From: Treponema sp.
GTDB lineage: Bacteria; Spirochaetota; Spirochaetia; Treponematales; Treponemataceae
Length of the DNA: 64,000 nucleotides
NCBI GenBank assembly: GCA_024693715.1
Contig: JAILKS010000074.1
Coordinates: 24,765 to 88,764, forward strand
Reading direction: 5' to 3'
Numbering within the stretch: position 1 is the stretch's first letter; every line of letters begins with the position of its first letter. Of this stretch, positions 1 to 8,697 are shown piece by piece. A program made the translations under genes and the position numbers. The notes under the pieces are model-generated. The model searched no databases. It was not told the DNA's origin and saw nothing but the letters and a program-made list of their open reading frames with translations.

Positions 1-1
1 T

Positions 2-589
2 GATAATTTGAAAAAGAAGCATTTTGAGGCTTATTATTTTTCAGACAGAGATGAAGCTGTTAAAAAGATTTTAGAGCTTATTCCGTTAAATCATTCAGTT
101 GCCTGGGGTGGTTCTAAGACTATGGAACAGCTTGGAATAAAGCAGCTTTTAAAAGAAAAGGGATATAAATTAATAGACAGGGATGAAGCTGAATCTTCAG
201 AAGAAAAAAATGCCCGCATGCACGAGGCGTTGAACTGCGGAACATATATTATGAGTTCGAATGCAATAACACAGGAAGGTGAGCTTTATAACATAGATGG
301 TAATGCAAACAGAGTTGCAGCCCTTTGTTATGGACCTGAATCTGTTCTTATAATTGCCGGAATGAATAAAATTGTAAAAAATCTTGATGAAGCATATTTT
401 AAAGTCAGAAATTATACTGCACCTGTAAACTCTCAGCGCTTTGATTTGGATACACCCTGCGTAAAAACAGGAATGTGCTATGACTGTAACAGCATTAATT
501 CAATATGTGCACAGTTTGTTACAACAAGGTTCTGCCGGCCTGAAGGAAGAATTAAGGTTGTGCTTATAAATGAAAATCTTGGTTTTTAA
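2..589 (+). CDS. LUD-domain protein (LutC/YkgG-like), 5' end cut by window
   Basis: The protein matches the LUD domain family (lactate-utilisation LutC/YkgG type): it has the region FSDRDEAVKKILELIP followed by the SVAWGGSKTMEQLG glycine-rich motif and a Cys-rich C-terminal part (CVKTGMCYDCNS). LUD proteins of this stand-alone ~210 aa type are common in anaerobes; their exact reaction is not established. The reading frame is open to the left edge, and the first usable start inside the window is a TTG at position 8 with no visible ribosome binding site, so the true start probably lies upstream and the gene is partial. It converges on the next gene, with which it overlaps by 4 bp. Confidence 0.8.
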   Translation, partial: DNLKKKHFEAYYFSDRDEAVKKILELIPLNHSVAWGGSKTMEQLGIKQLLKEKGYKLIDRDEAESSEEKNARMHEALNCGTYIMSSNAITQEGELYNIDGNANRVAALCYGPESVLIIAGMNKIVKNLDEAYFKVRNYTAPVNSQRFDLDTPCVKTGMCYDCNSINSICAQFVTTRFCRPEGRIKVVLINENLGF

Positions 590-1791
590 TCAAAGCATGC
601 CCCAAGCTCAAATGTTAAATAACAATTTGTGTTTTCATTAAATACAAAAATTGTCTGTGCGTTTATGAAAAAATATTTACAAAAGATAATTTCATAATCA
701 ACAGATAATTTTTGAAAGGCAGTATATCTTCCATCATACGGAAAAAGAAAAAACAGATTGTAATCTGCAGAAAATTTACCTGATTCTTTAAAATCAAGTT
801 CAAAAAATGTATTTAGAGAAGGTCCGTGTCCGTATTTACACGGTAAACAGGTTCCAAGCATTGTGTAATTTAGTTTACAGTTGTAAGATAGTGCAAATTT
901 GTTAACATCCTTCGAATAACTGTAAAATAATCCTGCAGAACTGTTTGAAAAATCAGAATCTATTTTTTTATCTGCTTCATAAATTGCACAGATTCCTGCA
1001 GTATGATTGTTAAAATGCCTTGAAAAAAGCGGCCCCTCCAGCCTGTAATCATAAGAAAACCCTTTTTTTCCACCAAGTACATTTAAGCGAAGAAAAAACT
1101 GATCTAATGGTTTTATTGTGTCTGCATTATAAACATCATTATATTTTACTTTCAGCGCAATTCCTGTAAGTGCCGTTTTGTTATTAAAATCATACAGTGT
1201 AGACCAGCTGTAACTGTGATTTAATGTGTCTGCATAAGGACAGCTGATTGTATCTTTTCTGATAAGATAATTGATGAAAGAAACCGGATTAATAATAAAA
1301 CTGCACGGAAGATTTTTTGAACAAACTTCGTTTCCGAGCCTGAACAGCATTTCTCCTGTGAGAGAGCCCGCAAAACTTGTCGTAATTAAATCATTGATTG
1401 AAATGTTTCCGCGTTCTATTAAAGTCTCATACATTACAGAACCTGCGGCTGTAAATAAAAAGGATTTAAAAAAGTTCAGGTCACTTGTTCTTGCTGCATT
1501 AAAATATAGCGAACCGAAATAAGGATGTGCAAGCTGATTTCTTGTAAAACTGGAATAATCCCAGATTGGTGGAAGAGTAAAATTTTCCTTTATGATTTCG
1601 GGTAAAAAATAAGACCATTCATAACCGGTGATAAGATTGTTTGCTGTTGTCACTCCAAGATTTATGTAAAATACTTCTGAAGCGGATAAAAAAAAGTCCA
1701 GGAATTTATTCTTATTATCTGTATTTTCTGCATGCAGGAATTGAAGTGAAAATAATAAAATAAAAATAATTAATTTGTTTCTTTTAATCAT
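586..1791 (-). CDS. DUF3943-type exported membrane protein
   Basis: 401 aa with an N-terminal signal peptide (hydrophobic residues 7-19, cleavage likely after LHA). Residues about 84-101 (RNQLAHPYFGSLYFNAAR) followed by a glycine/alanine-rich hydrophobic stretch (FTAAGSVMYET...FAGSLTGEMLFRL) match my recollection of the DUF3943 family of outer-envelope proteins. The C-terminal half alternates aromatic and polar residues as beta-barrel strands do. Function unknown. The start at 1791 has no recognisable ribosome binding site; a TATTAT -10 box on the minus strand (about 1811-1806) would give a leader of only a few bases. Divergent from the OmpA-like gene, so the two share a promoter region. Confidence 0.65.
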   Translation of the reverse strand: MIKRNKLIIFILLFSLQFLHAENTDNKNKFLDFFLSASEVFYINLGVTTANNLITGYEWSYFLPEIIKENFTLPPIWDYSSFTRNQLAHPYFGSLYFNAARTSDLNFFKSFLFTAAGSVMYETLIERGNISINDLITTSFAGSLTGEMLFRLGNEVCSKNLPCSFIINPVSFINYLIRKDTISCPYADTLNHSYSWSTLYDFNNKTALTGIALKVKYNDVYNADTIKPLDQFFLRLNVLGGKKGFSYDYRLEGPLFSRHFNNHTAGICAIYEADKKIDSDFSNSSAGLFYSYSKDVNKFALSYNCKLNYTMLGTCLPCKYGHGPSLNTFFELDFKESGKFSADYNLFFLFPYDGRYTAFQKLSVDYEIIFCKYFFINAQTIFVFNENTNCYLTFELGACFD

Positions 1792-1804
1792 GCTTAAATG
1801 TTTA

Positions 1805-1831
1805 TATAATAAAAGAAATTTGTTTTTGGAG
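1805..1831 (+). promoter_or_regulatory. -10 box and RBS for the OmpA-like gene
   Basis: TATAAT at 1805-1810 is followed by GGAG at 1828-1831, 8 bp before the ATG at 1840. No good -35 hexamer is seen 17 bp upstream (TTTTAA). The same AT-rich spot read on the other strand gives TATTAT for the divergent gene, so this is probably a compact bidirectional promoter. Confidence 0.5.
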
Positions 1832-1839
1832 CAATAAAT

Positions 1840-2994
1840 ATGACTGTAACAAAAAGAATAATTATTATCTGCTTTTTTATAAATATTTTTTGCCTGCTTA
1901 ATGCGCAGAATTATATTCTTGTAGAAAGAAGTGATTTGCGCAGATATGATAACGGAAAATATATCGGTTTACTTTCACGTGAAGTCCGTTCTTTTATTGT
2001 TCCTTCAAAATCACAGGACGGTTTATTGTATAACGGATATTTTTATGTTAATCAGAATACAAAAAGAAATAACGTAAGTGTAAATGACGGTATAAATGAT
2101 GCGGTGCTTTCATCTTTTTTTATAGATAATGAAAATGGTTTTAAAATGCTTGTTGATAACGGCTATCCATCGTTCAGAGGTTTTCCGGCTTTTGTTGAAA
2201 AAGAAATAAAACCAGGAGATACCTGGGAATGTACCTCAGAACGAAGCGTAGATCCTCTTGAAAAGGGGGTGAATACGAAAATGCCTGTTCTTGTAAAATA
2301 TACTTATTCAAGAGACATGATTTATAACGGAACTGAAGTTTATGTTTTAAATGCAAGCTGGGCTACACGATACGGTGGATTTTCTGAAATAATCGATGAA
2401 GAAGGAGATCCATCGCTTGTAAGCGCGCAGGGAAAAAATGAAGCAGTAATTTATGTAGATAAAAAATCATTAAAGGCTCTTTTGATAAGTGATCATGTTG
2501 AAGAAACTTTTTCTTATGCGGACGGAAAAAAAATTACGCTTAAAGGTACGATTTCTATCTTTACCGAAAATCCAATGACAGTTAATAAAGAATCTATAAT
2601 TGAAAAAATCCCTGAGGATGAAAATCAATTTGAATTTGAAAAAACAGATATGGGACTTAAGTTTATTTTATCTGATATCCGTTTTGCACCTGACAGCAGT
2701 GAGCTTTTAGAAGGAGAAGAAGAACGTCTCGATAAAATTGCAGAGCTTTTAAAATCAGCGCCAGATTCGATGTTTCTTGTTGAAGGTCATACTGCTTCTA
2801 CCGGTAATCCGAAGGGTGAAATGAAGCTTTCTCTTGAACGTGCTCATGCCATCGTCAGGGAACTTTCAAAGCGTGGAATAGCTTCATCAAGATTTATATG
2901 CAAGGGATGGGGTGGAACAAAGCCGGCAGATGATAATGAAACTATTGAAGGCAGGGCACGTAACAGACGCGTTGAAATTACGATTCTTGAATAA
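1840..2994 (+). CDS. OmpA-family peptidoglycan-associated exported protein
   Basis: 384 aa, signal peptide (MTVTKRIIIICFFINIFCLLNA). The C-terminal ~120 residues are an OmpA-like domain: FILSDIRFAPDSSELLEGEEERLDKIAELLK, then VEGHTASTGNPKGEMKLSLERAHAIVRELSKRGI and finally EGRARNRRVEITI, the residues that contact peptidoglycan diaminopimelate or its ornithine counterpart. The first 240 residues are an uncharacterised periplasmic domain rich in beta structure. It is expected to tether an envelope structure to the cell wall. The ATG at 1840 has a GGAG ribosome binding site. Confidence 0.85.
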   Translation: MTVTKRIIIICFFINIFCLLNAQNYILVERSDLRRYDNGKYIGLLSREVRSFIVPSKSQDGLLYNGYFYVNQNTKRNNVSVNDGINDAVLSSFFIDNENGFKMLVDNGYPSFRGFPAFVEKEIKPGDTWECTSERSVDPLEKGVNTKMPVLVKYTYSRDMIYNGTEVYVLNASWATRYGGFSEIIDEEGDPSLVSAQGKNEAVIYVDKKSLKALLISDHVEETFSYADGKKITLKGTISIFTENPMTVNKESIIEKIPEDENQFEFEKTDMGLKFILSDIRFAPDSSELLEGEEERLDKIAELLKSAPDSMFLVEGHTASTGNPKGEMKLSLERAHAIVRELSKRGIASSRFICKGWGGTKPADDNETIEGRARNRRVEITILE

Positions 2995-3040
2995 AAACAA
3001 TTAATTGAATTTTAATGGAAAATTTATTATCTTTTAGAAT

Positions 3041-3748
3041 ATGACAGAAGAAGAAAGATACGAATTATTTGAAGAAATTAATGAACTGATTGATATATAC
3101 AATGAATTTTGCCCGATTCAGGAATCATCTGCGGTTGTTGTTGACGCTGTAAAAATGACGATTACCGAAATGATAAAATATATCATAAAGGATAAAACTG
3201 AGATTGAAAGCCTTATACAGTTTCTTGAATCTTCAGATTTTTATACTGCTCCTGCTTCTACAAAATTTCATGGTGATTTTAAAGGCGGACTTGCATGCCA
3301 TACACTCATGGTAATAAAGCAGTCTCTTTTGTTTGCCCAGCCGATGCTTTCAAATTTCTTTATGTCTCCTGGGGCTGAAAAATATAAAATCTCTGCAAAG
3401 GATGTTTTCTTATGTGCCTTGTGTCATGATTTTTGTAAGACAAATTTCTATGAAATTGAATATCGCAATGCAAAGGATTTGAACGGTAACTGGATAAAAA
3501 AGCCTTTTTACAAAACAAAAAGTGATAACAGGAATCTTGGTCATGGAAATGAATCGGTTCTGCTGATGCTTCAGGTAATGCCTTCGCTTATAAACAACAG
3601 ACCTGTTCTTGAAGCTGTGAGCAGACATATGGGGTTTTCTGATCTTTCGGATTCAGAAACCTATAATTATTCGGTAATTTTACAGAATCCTCTGGTGATT
3701 TTGCTTCAGACTGCTGATCAAACTGCGGCCCAGTGGTTTAATTTTTAA
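3041..3748 (+). CDS. HD-domain protein (putative phosphohydrolase)
   Basis: 235 aa cytosolic protein. The metal-binding HD signature is visible: His87 in GGLACHTLMV and His129-Asp130 in LCALCHDFCK, with a further His near GHGNESV and RHMGF. HD proteins hydrolyse phosphate esters, often nucleotides; the substrate here cannot be told from sequence. A family of similar ~230 aa proteins occurs in Firmicutes and spirochaetes. No ribosome binding site is visible before the ATG (the preceding bases are TTTTAGAAT), although a TATTAT box ends only 10 bp upstream, so the mRNA may be almost leaderless. It ends 17 bp before the next gene. Confidence 0.7.
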   Translation: MTEEERYELFEEINELIDIYNEFCPIQESSAVVVDAVKMTITEMIKYIIKDKTEIESLIQFLESSDFYTAPASTKFHGDFKGGLACHTLMVIKQSLLFAQPMLSNFFMSPGAEKYKISAKDVFLCALCHDFCKTNFYEIEYRNAKDLNGNWIKKPFYKTKSDNRNLGHGNESVLLMLQVMPSLINNRPVLEAVSRHMGFSDLSDSETYNYSVILQNPLVILLQTADQTAAQWFNF

Positions 3749-3765
3749 TATTTAAGGATGGAAAA

Positions 3766-5331
3766 ATGAAAAAAATTATTCAGATTTTTGTTTTATTGAG
3801 TTTATTTAGTTGTGGTTTTGCTGCCGATGTATGGGATTCAGTAAAAGATGGCTTTAATCAGCTTAAAGATGAATTTCGTGAAGCGGGCGACACAATGTCC
3901 TATTACAAAAAATGTGATGATTTTAAGAATGAAGAATTTTTTAAAAACGAAGATTACAGTCTTAAAAATACGATGTTTACAGGCTCAATTTCCGGCATAA
4001 ATGTCAGAAAGGAGGAAAATGTTACATCAAAGCTTTTATGTAACATCCCTTTGAATATGCAGGTAAAGGTTGTTCAGCTTGGAAAAAAAGAAACTGTCGA
4101 TAATCTGGAATCTTACTGGGTAAAAATTTACATTCCTCATTATCTTCAAAAGGAAGCCGGTACAAAATATGGTTATGTTTTTGGTGCATATCTTTCAAGA
4201 AATCAAAAGGATTTGAAAATTTTGCCGCAAAACTGGTCTAAGAAAAATGTTGAAAATTTATTGACAGGAGCAACCTGGCGTAATAAGGAAACATCGGATT
4301 TCTGTCTGTTTACAAAAAGCGGCATTTATATAAAAGGAAACAGTTACAGAAGTTATAATGAAAACGGAAACTGGAAGGTTCTTTCAATAAATCAGATTGA
4401 ATTGTCACCGAAGGGTTCGTCATCTGTCGAAAAAATTAACATAGATGTCCTCGATGCGTGGACAATAAAGCTTAACGATCAGATTTTTGAAAACGTAATA
4501 AATCTTGGTGCATTTTCACTTGAAGAACCTGTTTTTTATAACACAGATAAATATGGTCGAAATCTTTTGCAGTATTATTCACTTACAAACAAAAAATACG
4601 ATTCAGATTATGTAAAGGAACTTATTTCAGAGGGACTTTGTGCAGATAATTCCCGCTTTACTCAGGCTTATGATTCTTACTGGGATAAAATAATGTATTC
4701 CAAGGAATATAACGAAATCAAAAAGCCTGAATATATCCGTTCACTTATAAAGGATGTGAAGCTTGAAAAACTTGAAGTAACTGATTTTTACGGAAAACAT
4801 TCTGATAAAACTAAAATAAAGGGATTTGTTTCTTCCTGTGATATTGATTATGACGGCTTTACAGAATATTTATATATAAATACAGATTTTAATACACAGG
4901 AAAAATCTTTTATTCTTTATGATCAGAATGATAATTATCTTCTTAAGCTTTTTTCAAAGGATAAATTTACTTTTGATGTTCAGAATACTCAATATGAACT
5001 TGGATTTGCAGTTGAACTTGAAAATCCTGTTCCTTATCTCGTAATAAAAACTGAAAATTCAAAGACTGATTTTACGGTAAAATATTATACGATAAGGGGA
5101 AATGAGCTTATAAAGATTGGTGAGGCAGATTCAAAAACTGCCTATAAGAATAAAAATCCGAATGAAGAATTTTTATCATCTTATTATTTTACTAAGAACA
5201 GTCTGAAGACTTTTATGATAGTAGTAGCCGAAACTGGTTACATAAAGGAAGAAAATCTTACGGAATACAAACAGAATGTAAATAATCCTTATGTTCTGAC
5301 ATCACAGAAAAAGTTTAAACTTAAGAAATAA
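3766..5331 (+). CDS. exported protein with bacterial SH3 domain
   Basis: 521 aa with an N-terminal signal sequence; LFSCGFAA could be a lipobox (Cys16) or an ordinary signal peptidase site after FAA. Residues about 65-145 (SISGINVRKEENVTSKLLCNIPLNMQVKVVQLG...SYWVKIYIP...YGYVFGAYLS) read as an SH3b domain of the kind that binds cell wall. The rest is a mix of beta-rich segments without a family I recognise. It has a purine-rich RBS (AAGGATGG) and is followed by a terminator-like hairpin, so it probably ends the transcript that begins at or before the HD gene. Confidence 0.6.
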   Translation: MKKIIQIFVLLSLFSCGFAADVWDSVKDGFNQLKDEFREAGDTMSYYKKCDDFKNEEFFKNEDYSLKNTMFTGSISGINVRKEENVTSKLLCNIPLNMQVKVVQLGKKETVDNLESYWVKIYIPHYLQKEAGTKYGYVFGAYLSRNQKDLKILPQNWSKKNVENLLTGATWRNKETSDFCLFTKSGIYIKGNSYRSYNENGNWKVLSINQIELSPKGSSSVEKINIDVLDAWTIKLNDQIFENVINLGAFSLEEPVFYNTDKYGRNLLQYYSLTNKKYDSDYVKELISEGLCADNSRFTQAYDSYWDKIMYSKEYNEIKKPEYIRSLIKDVKLEKLEVTDFYGKHSDKTKIKGFVSSCDIDYDGFTEYLYINTDFNTQEKSFILYDQNDNYLLKLFSKDKFTFDVQNTQYELGFAVELENPVPYLVIKTENSKTDFTVKYYTIRGNELIKIGEADSKTAYKNKNPNEEFLSSYYFTKNSLKTFMIVVAETGYIKEENLTEYKQNVNNPYVLTSQKKFKLKK

Positions 5332-5336
5332 ACTGT

Positions 5337-5363
5337 AAAACTTTAATAATATTAAAGTTTTTT
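5337..5363 (+). terminator. intrinsic terminator after the SH3-domain gene
   Basis: An 11-bp stem (AAAACTTTAAT / ATTAAAGTTTT) with a 3-base loop, the 3' arm running into a stretch of six T. It is AT-only, so moderately weak, but is placed 6 bp after the stop codon. Confidence 0.6.
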
Positions 5364-5375
5364 AATAAAACTGTA

Positions 5376-5404
5376 TTGTATAGTTTTGTATTTTGATTTA
5401 TTAT
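5376..5404 (+). promoter_or_regulatory. sigma-70-type promoter of the oxidoreductase operon
   Basis: TTGTAT at 5376-5381, a 17-bp spacer, and TATTAT at 5399-5404. An AGGAG ribosome binding site (5412-5416) precedes the ATG at 5423. Confidence 0.55.
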
Positions 5405-5422
5405 ATGATTCAGGAGTAATAA

Positions 5423-5635
5423 ATGGCTAAAGGAAGACCTTTAATCAATGTTGAACGCTGCAAAGGATGTGAACTTTGTATTGGTTCTTGTCCAAAAAAG
5501 ATTTTGGAAATGTCAAAAGAAACTAATGGTCAGGGTGTCAATTATCCTGTATGTAAAAATGAAGAAGAATGTATAGCCTGTTCGTTTTGTGCAACTATGT
5601 GTCCTGATTGCGCAATAGAAATTGAACAGTTTTAA
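5423..5635 (+). CDS. korD: 2-oxoacid:ferredoxin oxidoreductase, delta (ferredoxin-like) subunit
   Basis: 70 aa with two 4Fe-4S motifs: Cys13, Cys16, Cys19, Cys23 (CKGCELCIGSCP) and Cys50, Cys53, Cys56, Cys60 (CIACSFCATMCP). This is the electron-transfer subunit of a four-subunit ketoacid oxidoreductase. It leads an operon with the alpha, beta and gamma subunits. The family includes 2-oxoglutarate (Kor) and branched-chain 2-oxoacid (Vor) enzymes, and the delta subunit alone does not tell which. Confidence 0.9.
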   Translation: MAKGRPLINVERCKGCELCIGSCPKKILEMSKETNGQGVNYPVCKNEEECIACSFCATMCPDCAIEIEQF

Positions 5636-5645
5636 TGGAGCTTAT

Positions 5646-6704
5646 ATGGCAAATAAACTATTAATGAAAGGTAATGAAGCAATTGGAGAAGCGGCAATAA
5701 GAGCCGGCTGTCGTTTTTATTTTGCTTATCCTATTACACCGCAGAATGAGATTCCTGCATATATGGCAAAACGTCTTCCTGAAGAAAACGGAACTTTTTT
5801 ACAGGCAGAAAGTGAGCTTGCCGCAATTAATATGGTAATGGGAGCAAGTGCAGCAGGAGCACGTGCGATGACATCATCATCTTCTCCTGGAATTTCATTA
5901 AAGCAGGAAGGAATATCATATCTTTCTGGAGCACAGCTTCCTGCAGTTGTAGTAAATATGATGCGCGGTGGACCTGGGCTTGGAAATATTTCCGGGGCAC
6001 AGGGAGATTATTTTCAGGCAACACGTGGTGGTGGTAATGGTGATTATCATGTTGTTGTTATTGCACCTGGAACTGTTCAGGAAATGGCAGATTATACGGT
6101 AAAAGCTTTTGAAATTGCAGATAAATATCGTGTTGTATGTATGATTTTAGGGGACGGTTATTTAGGACAGATGAGTGAACCTTGTGTTCTTCCTGATTAT
6201 GTAAAGGATTTTCCGTCAAAACCATGGGCTCTAACAGGTAAAACAGATAAACGTGATAATAATATAGTTCTTTCATTAAGATTAAACGGTGATGATTATG
6301 ATTTGAACCGTCATACAAAAGAACTTTTTGAAAATTACGAAAAGATTCAGAAAAATGAAACAATCAGCGAAACTTTTATGTGTGATGATGCTGATATAGT
6401 ACTTACAGGCTATGGAACTGCTGCGCGTGTATGTAAAAAGGCTGTAAAAATGCTTCGTGAACAGGGGATAAAAGCAGGCTTGTTCAGACCGGTAACGTTG
6501 TGGCCGTTCCCGAAAGATGAGCTTTGCAAGGCTGTATCAAAAGCAAAAAAGATACTTACAGTTGAAATGTCAATGGGACAGATGGTTCAGGATGTAAAGC
6601 TTTACTGCGGACATCCTGTAAGTGATGTAGAATTTTATGGTGAACCTGGTGGAATCATTCCAAAGGTAGATGCGATTATTGAGAAGGTAAAAAGCTATGT
6701 CTAA
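5646..6704 (+). CDS. korA: 2-oxoacid:ferredoxin oxidoreductase, alpha subunit (KorA/VorB type)
   Basis: 352 aa, pyrimidine-binding part of a thiamine-diphosphate enzyme that oxidatively decarboxylates a 2-oxoacid to an acyl-CoA while reducing ferredoxin. It shows GNEAIGEAAIRAGCRFYFAYPITPQNE and TSSSSPGISLKQEGISYLSGAQLPAVVVNMMRGGPGLGNI, typical of KorA/VorB. The frame opens earlier (5622), but the ATG at 5646 has a GGAG site 5 bp before it and begins MANKLLMKGNEA as family members do, so I chose it. The next gene overlaps its end by 8 bp. Branched-chain (VorB) specificity is as likely as 2-oxoglutarate. Confidence 0.9.
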   Translation: MANKLLMKGNEAIGEAAIRAGCRFYFAYPITPQNEIPAYMAKRLPEENGTFLQAESELAAINMVMGASAAGARAMTSSSSPGISLKQEGISYLSGAQLPAVVVNMMRGGPGLGNISGAQGDYFQATRGGGNGDYHVVVIAPGTVQEMADYTVKAFEIADKYRVVCMILGDGYLGQMSEPCVLPDYVKDFPSKPWALTGKTDKRDNNIVLSLRLNGDDYDLNRHTKELFENYEKIQKNETISETFMCDDADIVLTGYGTAARVCKKAVKMLREQGIKAGLFRPVTLWPFPKDELCKAVSKAKKILTVEMSMGQMVQDVKLYCGHPVSDVEFYGEPGGIIPKVDAIIEKVKSYV

Positions 6705-7491
6705 AAAATACGAATTTCCTGAATCGATGAAAGATGTAAAAACTCATTACTGCGCAGGCTGTGGTCATGGAATCGTTCATAAGCTTATTGCGCAGGTAAT
6801 AGATGAGATGAATATTCAGAATGATGTTCTTCTTGTAGCTCCTGTCGGTTGTGCAGTTTATGCATATAATTATATCAATGTAGATTCTTGTGAAGCAGCT
6901 CATGGAAGGGCTCCGGCAGTTGCTACCGGATTAAAAAGAGTTCATCCGGATAAGGTTGTTATAAGCTATCAGGGTGATGGTGATCTTCTTGCAATAGGTA
7001 CAGGTGAAACAGTTCATGCAGCAAACCGTGGAGAAAACATCACTGTAATCTTTATTAATAATGCAATTTACGGTATGACAGGCGGACAGATGGCTCCTAC
7101 ATCCTTAGTAGGACAGGTAACTAAAACAACTCCTTACGGTAGAAAAGCCGAAGAAGTAGGATATCCTATCAGGGCATGTGAAATAATCAATACGCTTGTC
7201 GAACCTAAATATATCGAACGATGTGCAGTTTATGATGTTCAGCATATAAATAAAACTAAGGCTGCAATTAAAAAAGCCCTGACATATCAGAAGGAAGGGA
7301 AAGGCTATAGTTTTGTAGAGATTCTTTCAATGTGTCCTACTAACTGGGGTGTTACTCCGGTTGCCGCTGCACAGTGGGTTAAAGATGCAATGGAACCATA
7401 TTATCCTCTTGGTGTATTCAGAGATATTCCGGCAGGTAATGTTCCACAGGCAGCAAGTCCAACTGCCGGAGTAGTGGGAGGTGCAAAATAA
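6697..7491 (+). CDS. korB: 2-oxoacid:ferredoxin oxidoreductase, beta (TPP-binding) subunit
   Basis: 264 aa. It carries the diphosphate-binding half of the active site: HYCAGCGHGIVHK near the N-terminus, then SYQGDGDLLAIGTGE and INNAIYGMTGGQMAPTS, the GDG...N pattern that holds Mg and thiamine diphosphate. It overlaps korA by 8 bp and ends 1 bp into korC, indicating translational coupling. With the alpha, gamma and delta subunits it forms the complete enzyme. The C-terminal ~35 residues (AGNVPQAASPTAGVVGGAK) are a low-complexity tail. Confidence 0.92.
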   Translation: MSKKYEFPESMKDVKTHYCAGCGHGIVHKLIAQVIDEMNIQNDVLLVAPVGCAVYAYNYINVDSCEAAHGRAPAVATGLKRVHPDKVVISYQGDGDLLAIGTGETVHAANRGENITVIFINNAIYGMTGGQMAPTSLVGQVTKTTPYGRKAEEVGYPIRACEIINTLVEPKYIERCAVYDVQHINKTKAAIKKALTYQKEGKGYSFVEILSMCPTNWGVTPVAAAQWVKDAMEPYYPLGVFRDIPAGNVPQAASPTAGVVGGAK

Positions 7492-8042
7492 TGACAACAG
7501 AAATAATTTTTGCAGGCTTTGGCGGACAGGGAGTGATCCTTGCCGGAAAAATTCTTACACTTGCCGGTATGAGTGAAGATAAATTTGTTTCTCACATTCC
7601 GTCTTACGGGGCAGAAATGCGTGGAGGAACCGCAAACTGTTCTGTTATTGTCAGTGATGAGGAGGTTGCATCTCCTGTTATCGAACAACCTGATGTTGTA
7701 GTAGCGCTCAATAAACCAAGTATGACAAAATTTGAGCCGCTTCTTAAAAAGGGTGGACTTTTGATTTATAATTCGAGTCTTATTGACATAAAGCCATCAC
7801 GTACAGATATAAGGACGCTTGCTTTACCTTGTAACGAAATGGCTGCAGAAACAAATAATCCTCGTGGTGCTAACATGGTTGTTTTGGGTTGTATGGCTAA
7901 AGTTATTCCTGGAATGATAAGCGGACCAAAACCATTTGAATATGCGCTTGATGAGGCTATTTCTGCCAGAAATAAAAAATTTAATCCTATTAATATTGCT
8001 ACGATAGAAGCGGCATATAATAAGGACTATGAGATAAAATAA
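7491..8042 (+). CDS. korC: 2-oxoacid:ferredoxin oxidoreductase, gamma subunit
   Basis: 183 aa, POR gamma family. The N-terminus IIFAGFGGQGVILAGKILTLAG and the motif SHIPSYGAEMRGGTANCSVIVSDEEVASPVI are diagnostic. This subunit probably binds coenzyme A and completes the enzyme. The ATG overlaps the korB stop codon (TAATG). All four subunits are present and intact, so ketoacid oxidation coupled to ferredoxin is probably functional in this anaerobe. Confidence 0.92.
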   Translation: MTTEIIFAGFGGQGVILAGKILTLAGMSEDKFVSHIPSYGAEMRGGTANCSVIVSDEEVASPVIEQPDVVVALNKPSMTKFEPLLKKGGLLIYNSSLIDIKPSRTDIRTLALPCNEMAAETNNPRGANMVVLGCMAKVIPGMISGPKPFEYALDEAISARNKKFNPINIATIEAAYNKDYEIK

Positions 8043-8053
8043 GGAAAAGATTT

Positions 8054-8629
8054 ATGAGTGAAAAAAATAAAATTGGCGCTAAAGTAAAATTAGTCAGAGA
8101 AAACAGAAAGCTCTCAATTGAAGATGTAAGTGAAAGAACAAATTTAAGTGTTGAACAGATTACAAGCATAGAAAACGGAAGTCTTGTTCCGAATTTAACA
8201 CCTCTTATTAAAATTGCACGTGTACTTGGTGTAAGACTTGGTACCTTTATGGATGATGACGAGAATCTTGGACCTGTTGTCGCTCGTGCACAGGATAAAA
8301 AGGAAGTAACAAGATTCAGTGATAGGGGAAATGCAGTTAATTCTGACTTAGACTTTTATACACTGGCACAGAATAAATCCGGTCGTCATATGGATCCTTT
8401 TATTATTGATATTTTCCCTTCTTCAGAAGAAGAGGTTAAACTTTCTACCCATGAAGGTGAAGAATTTATTTATGTACTTGAAGGCGAAGTAGAGATTCTT
8501 TACGGTAAAGATAAATATGAGCTTAAAACAGGAGATTCAATTTATTATGAATCTATTGTTGCTCATCATGTTCACAGTCATGGAAACAGTAAGGCAAAAA
8601 TTCTTGCAGTAGTATATACTCCCGCTTAA
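8054..8629 (+). CDS. XRE-family regulator with C-terminal cupin
   Basis: 191 aa. Residues about 8-62 form a helix-turn-helix of the Cro/cI type (IGAKVKLVRENRKLSIEDVSERTNLSVEQITSIENGSLVPNLTPLIKIARVLGV). Residues about 112-188 form a cupin (THEGEEFIYVLEGEVEILYGKDKYELKTGDSIYYESIVAHHVHS) with metal-type His residues. Such two-domain regulators sense small carboxylates or amino acids and repress nearby metabolic genes. It lies 11 bp after korC with an AAGGAAAAG site, so it is most simply the regulator of this ketoacid oxidoreductase operon; that role is inferred from position. Confidence 0.85.
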   Translation: MSEKNKIGAKVKLVRENRKLSIEDVSERTNLSVEQITSIENGSLVPNLTPLIKIARVLGVRLGTFMDDDENLGPVVARAQDKKEVTRFSDRGNAVNSDLDFYTLAQNKSGRHMDPFIIDIFPSSEEEVKLSTHEGEEFIYVLEGEVEILYGKDKYELKTGDSIYYESIVAHHVHSHGNSKAKILAVVYTPA

Positions 8630-8697
8630 TCAACTGTAAAATTGAATATTGAAGAACATCAGATAATATGTTATTTTAATATTGTACGGATTAATAA

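Noticed and set aside
8630..8697. Possible terminator or promoter between the XRE-cupin gene and lepB.
   Set aside because: Only a 5-bp stem (AACAT/ATGTT) without a T run, and candidate -35/-10 pairs score poorly (TTGAAT with TAATAT).
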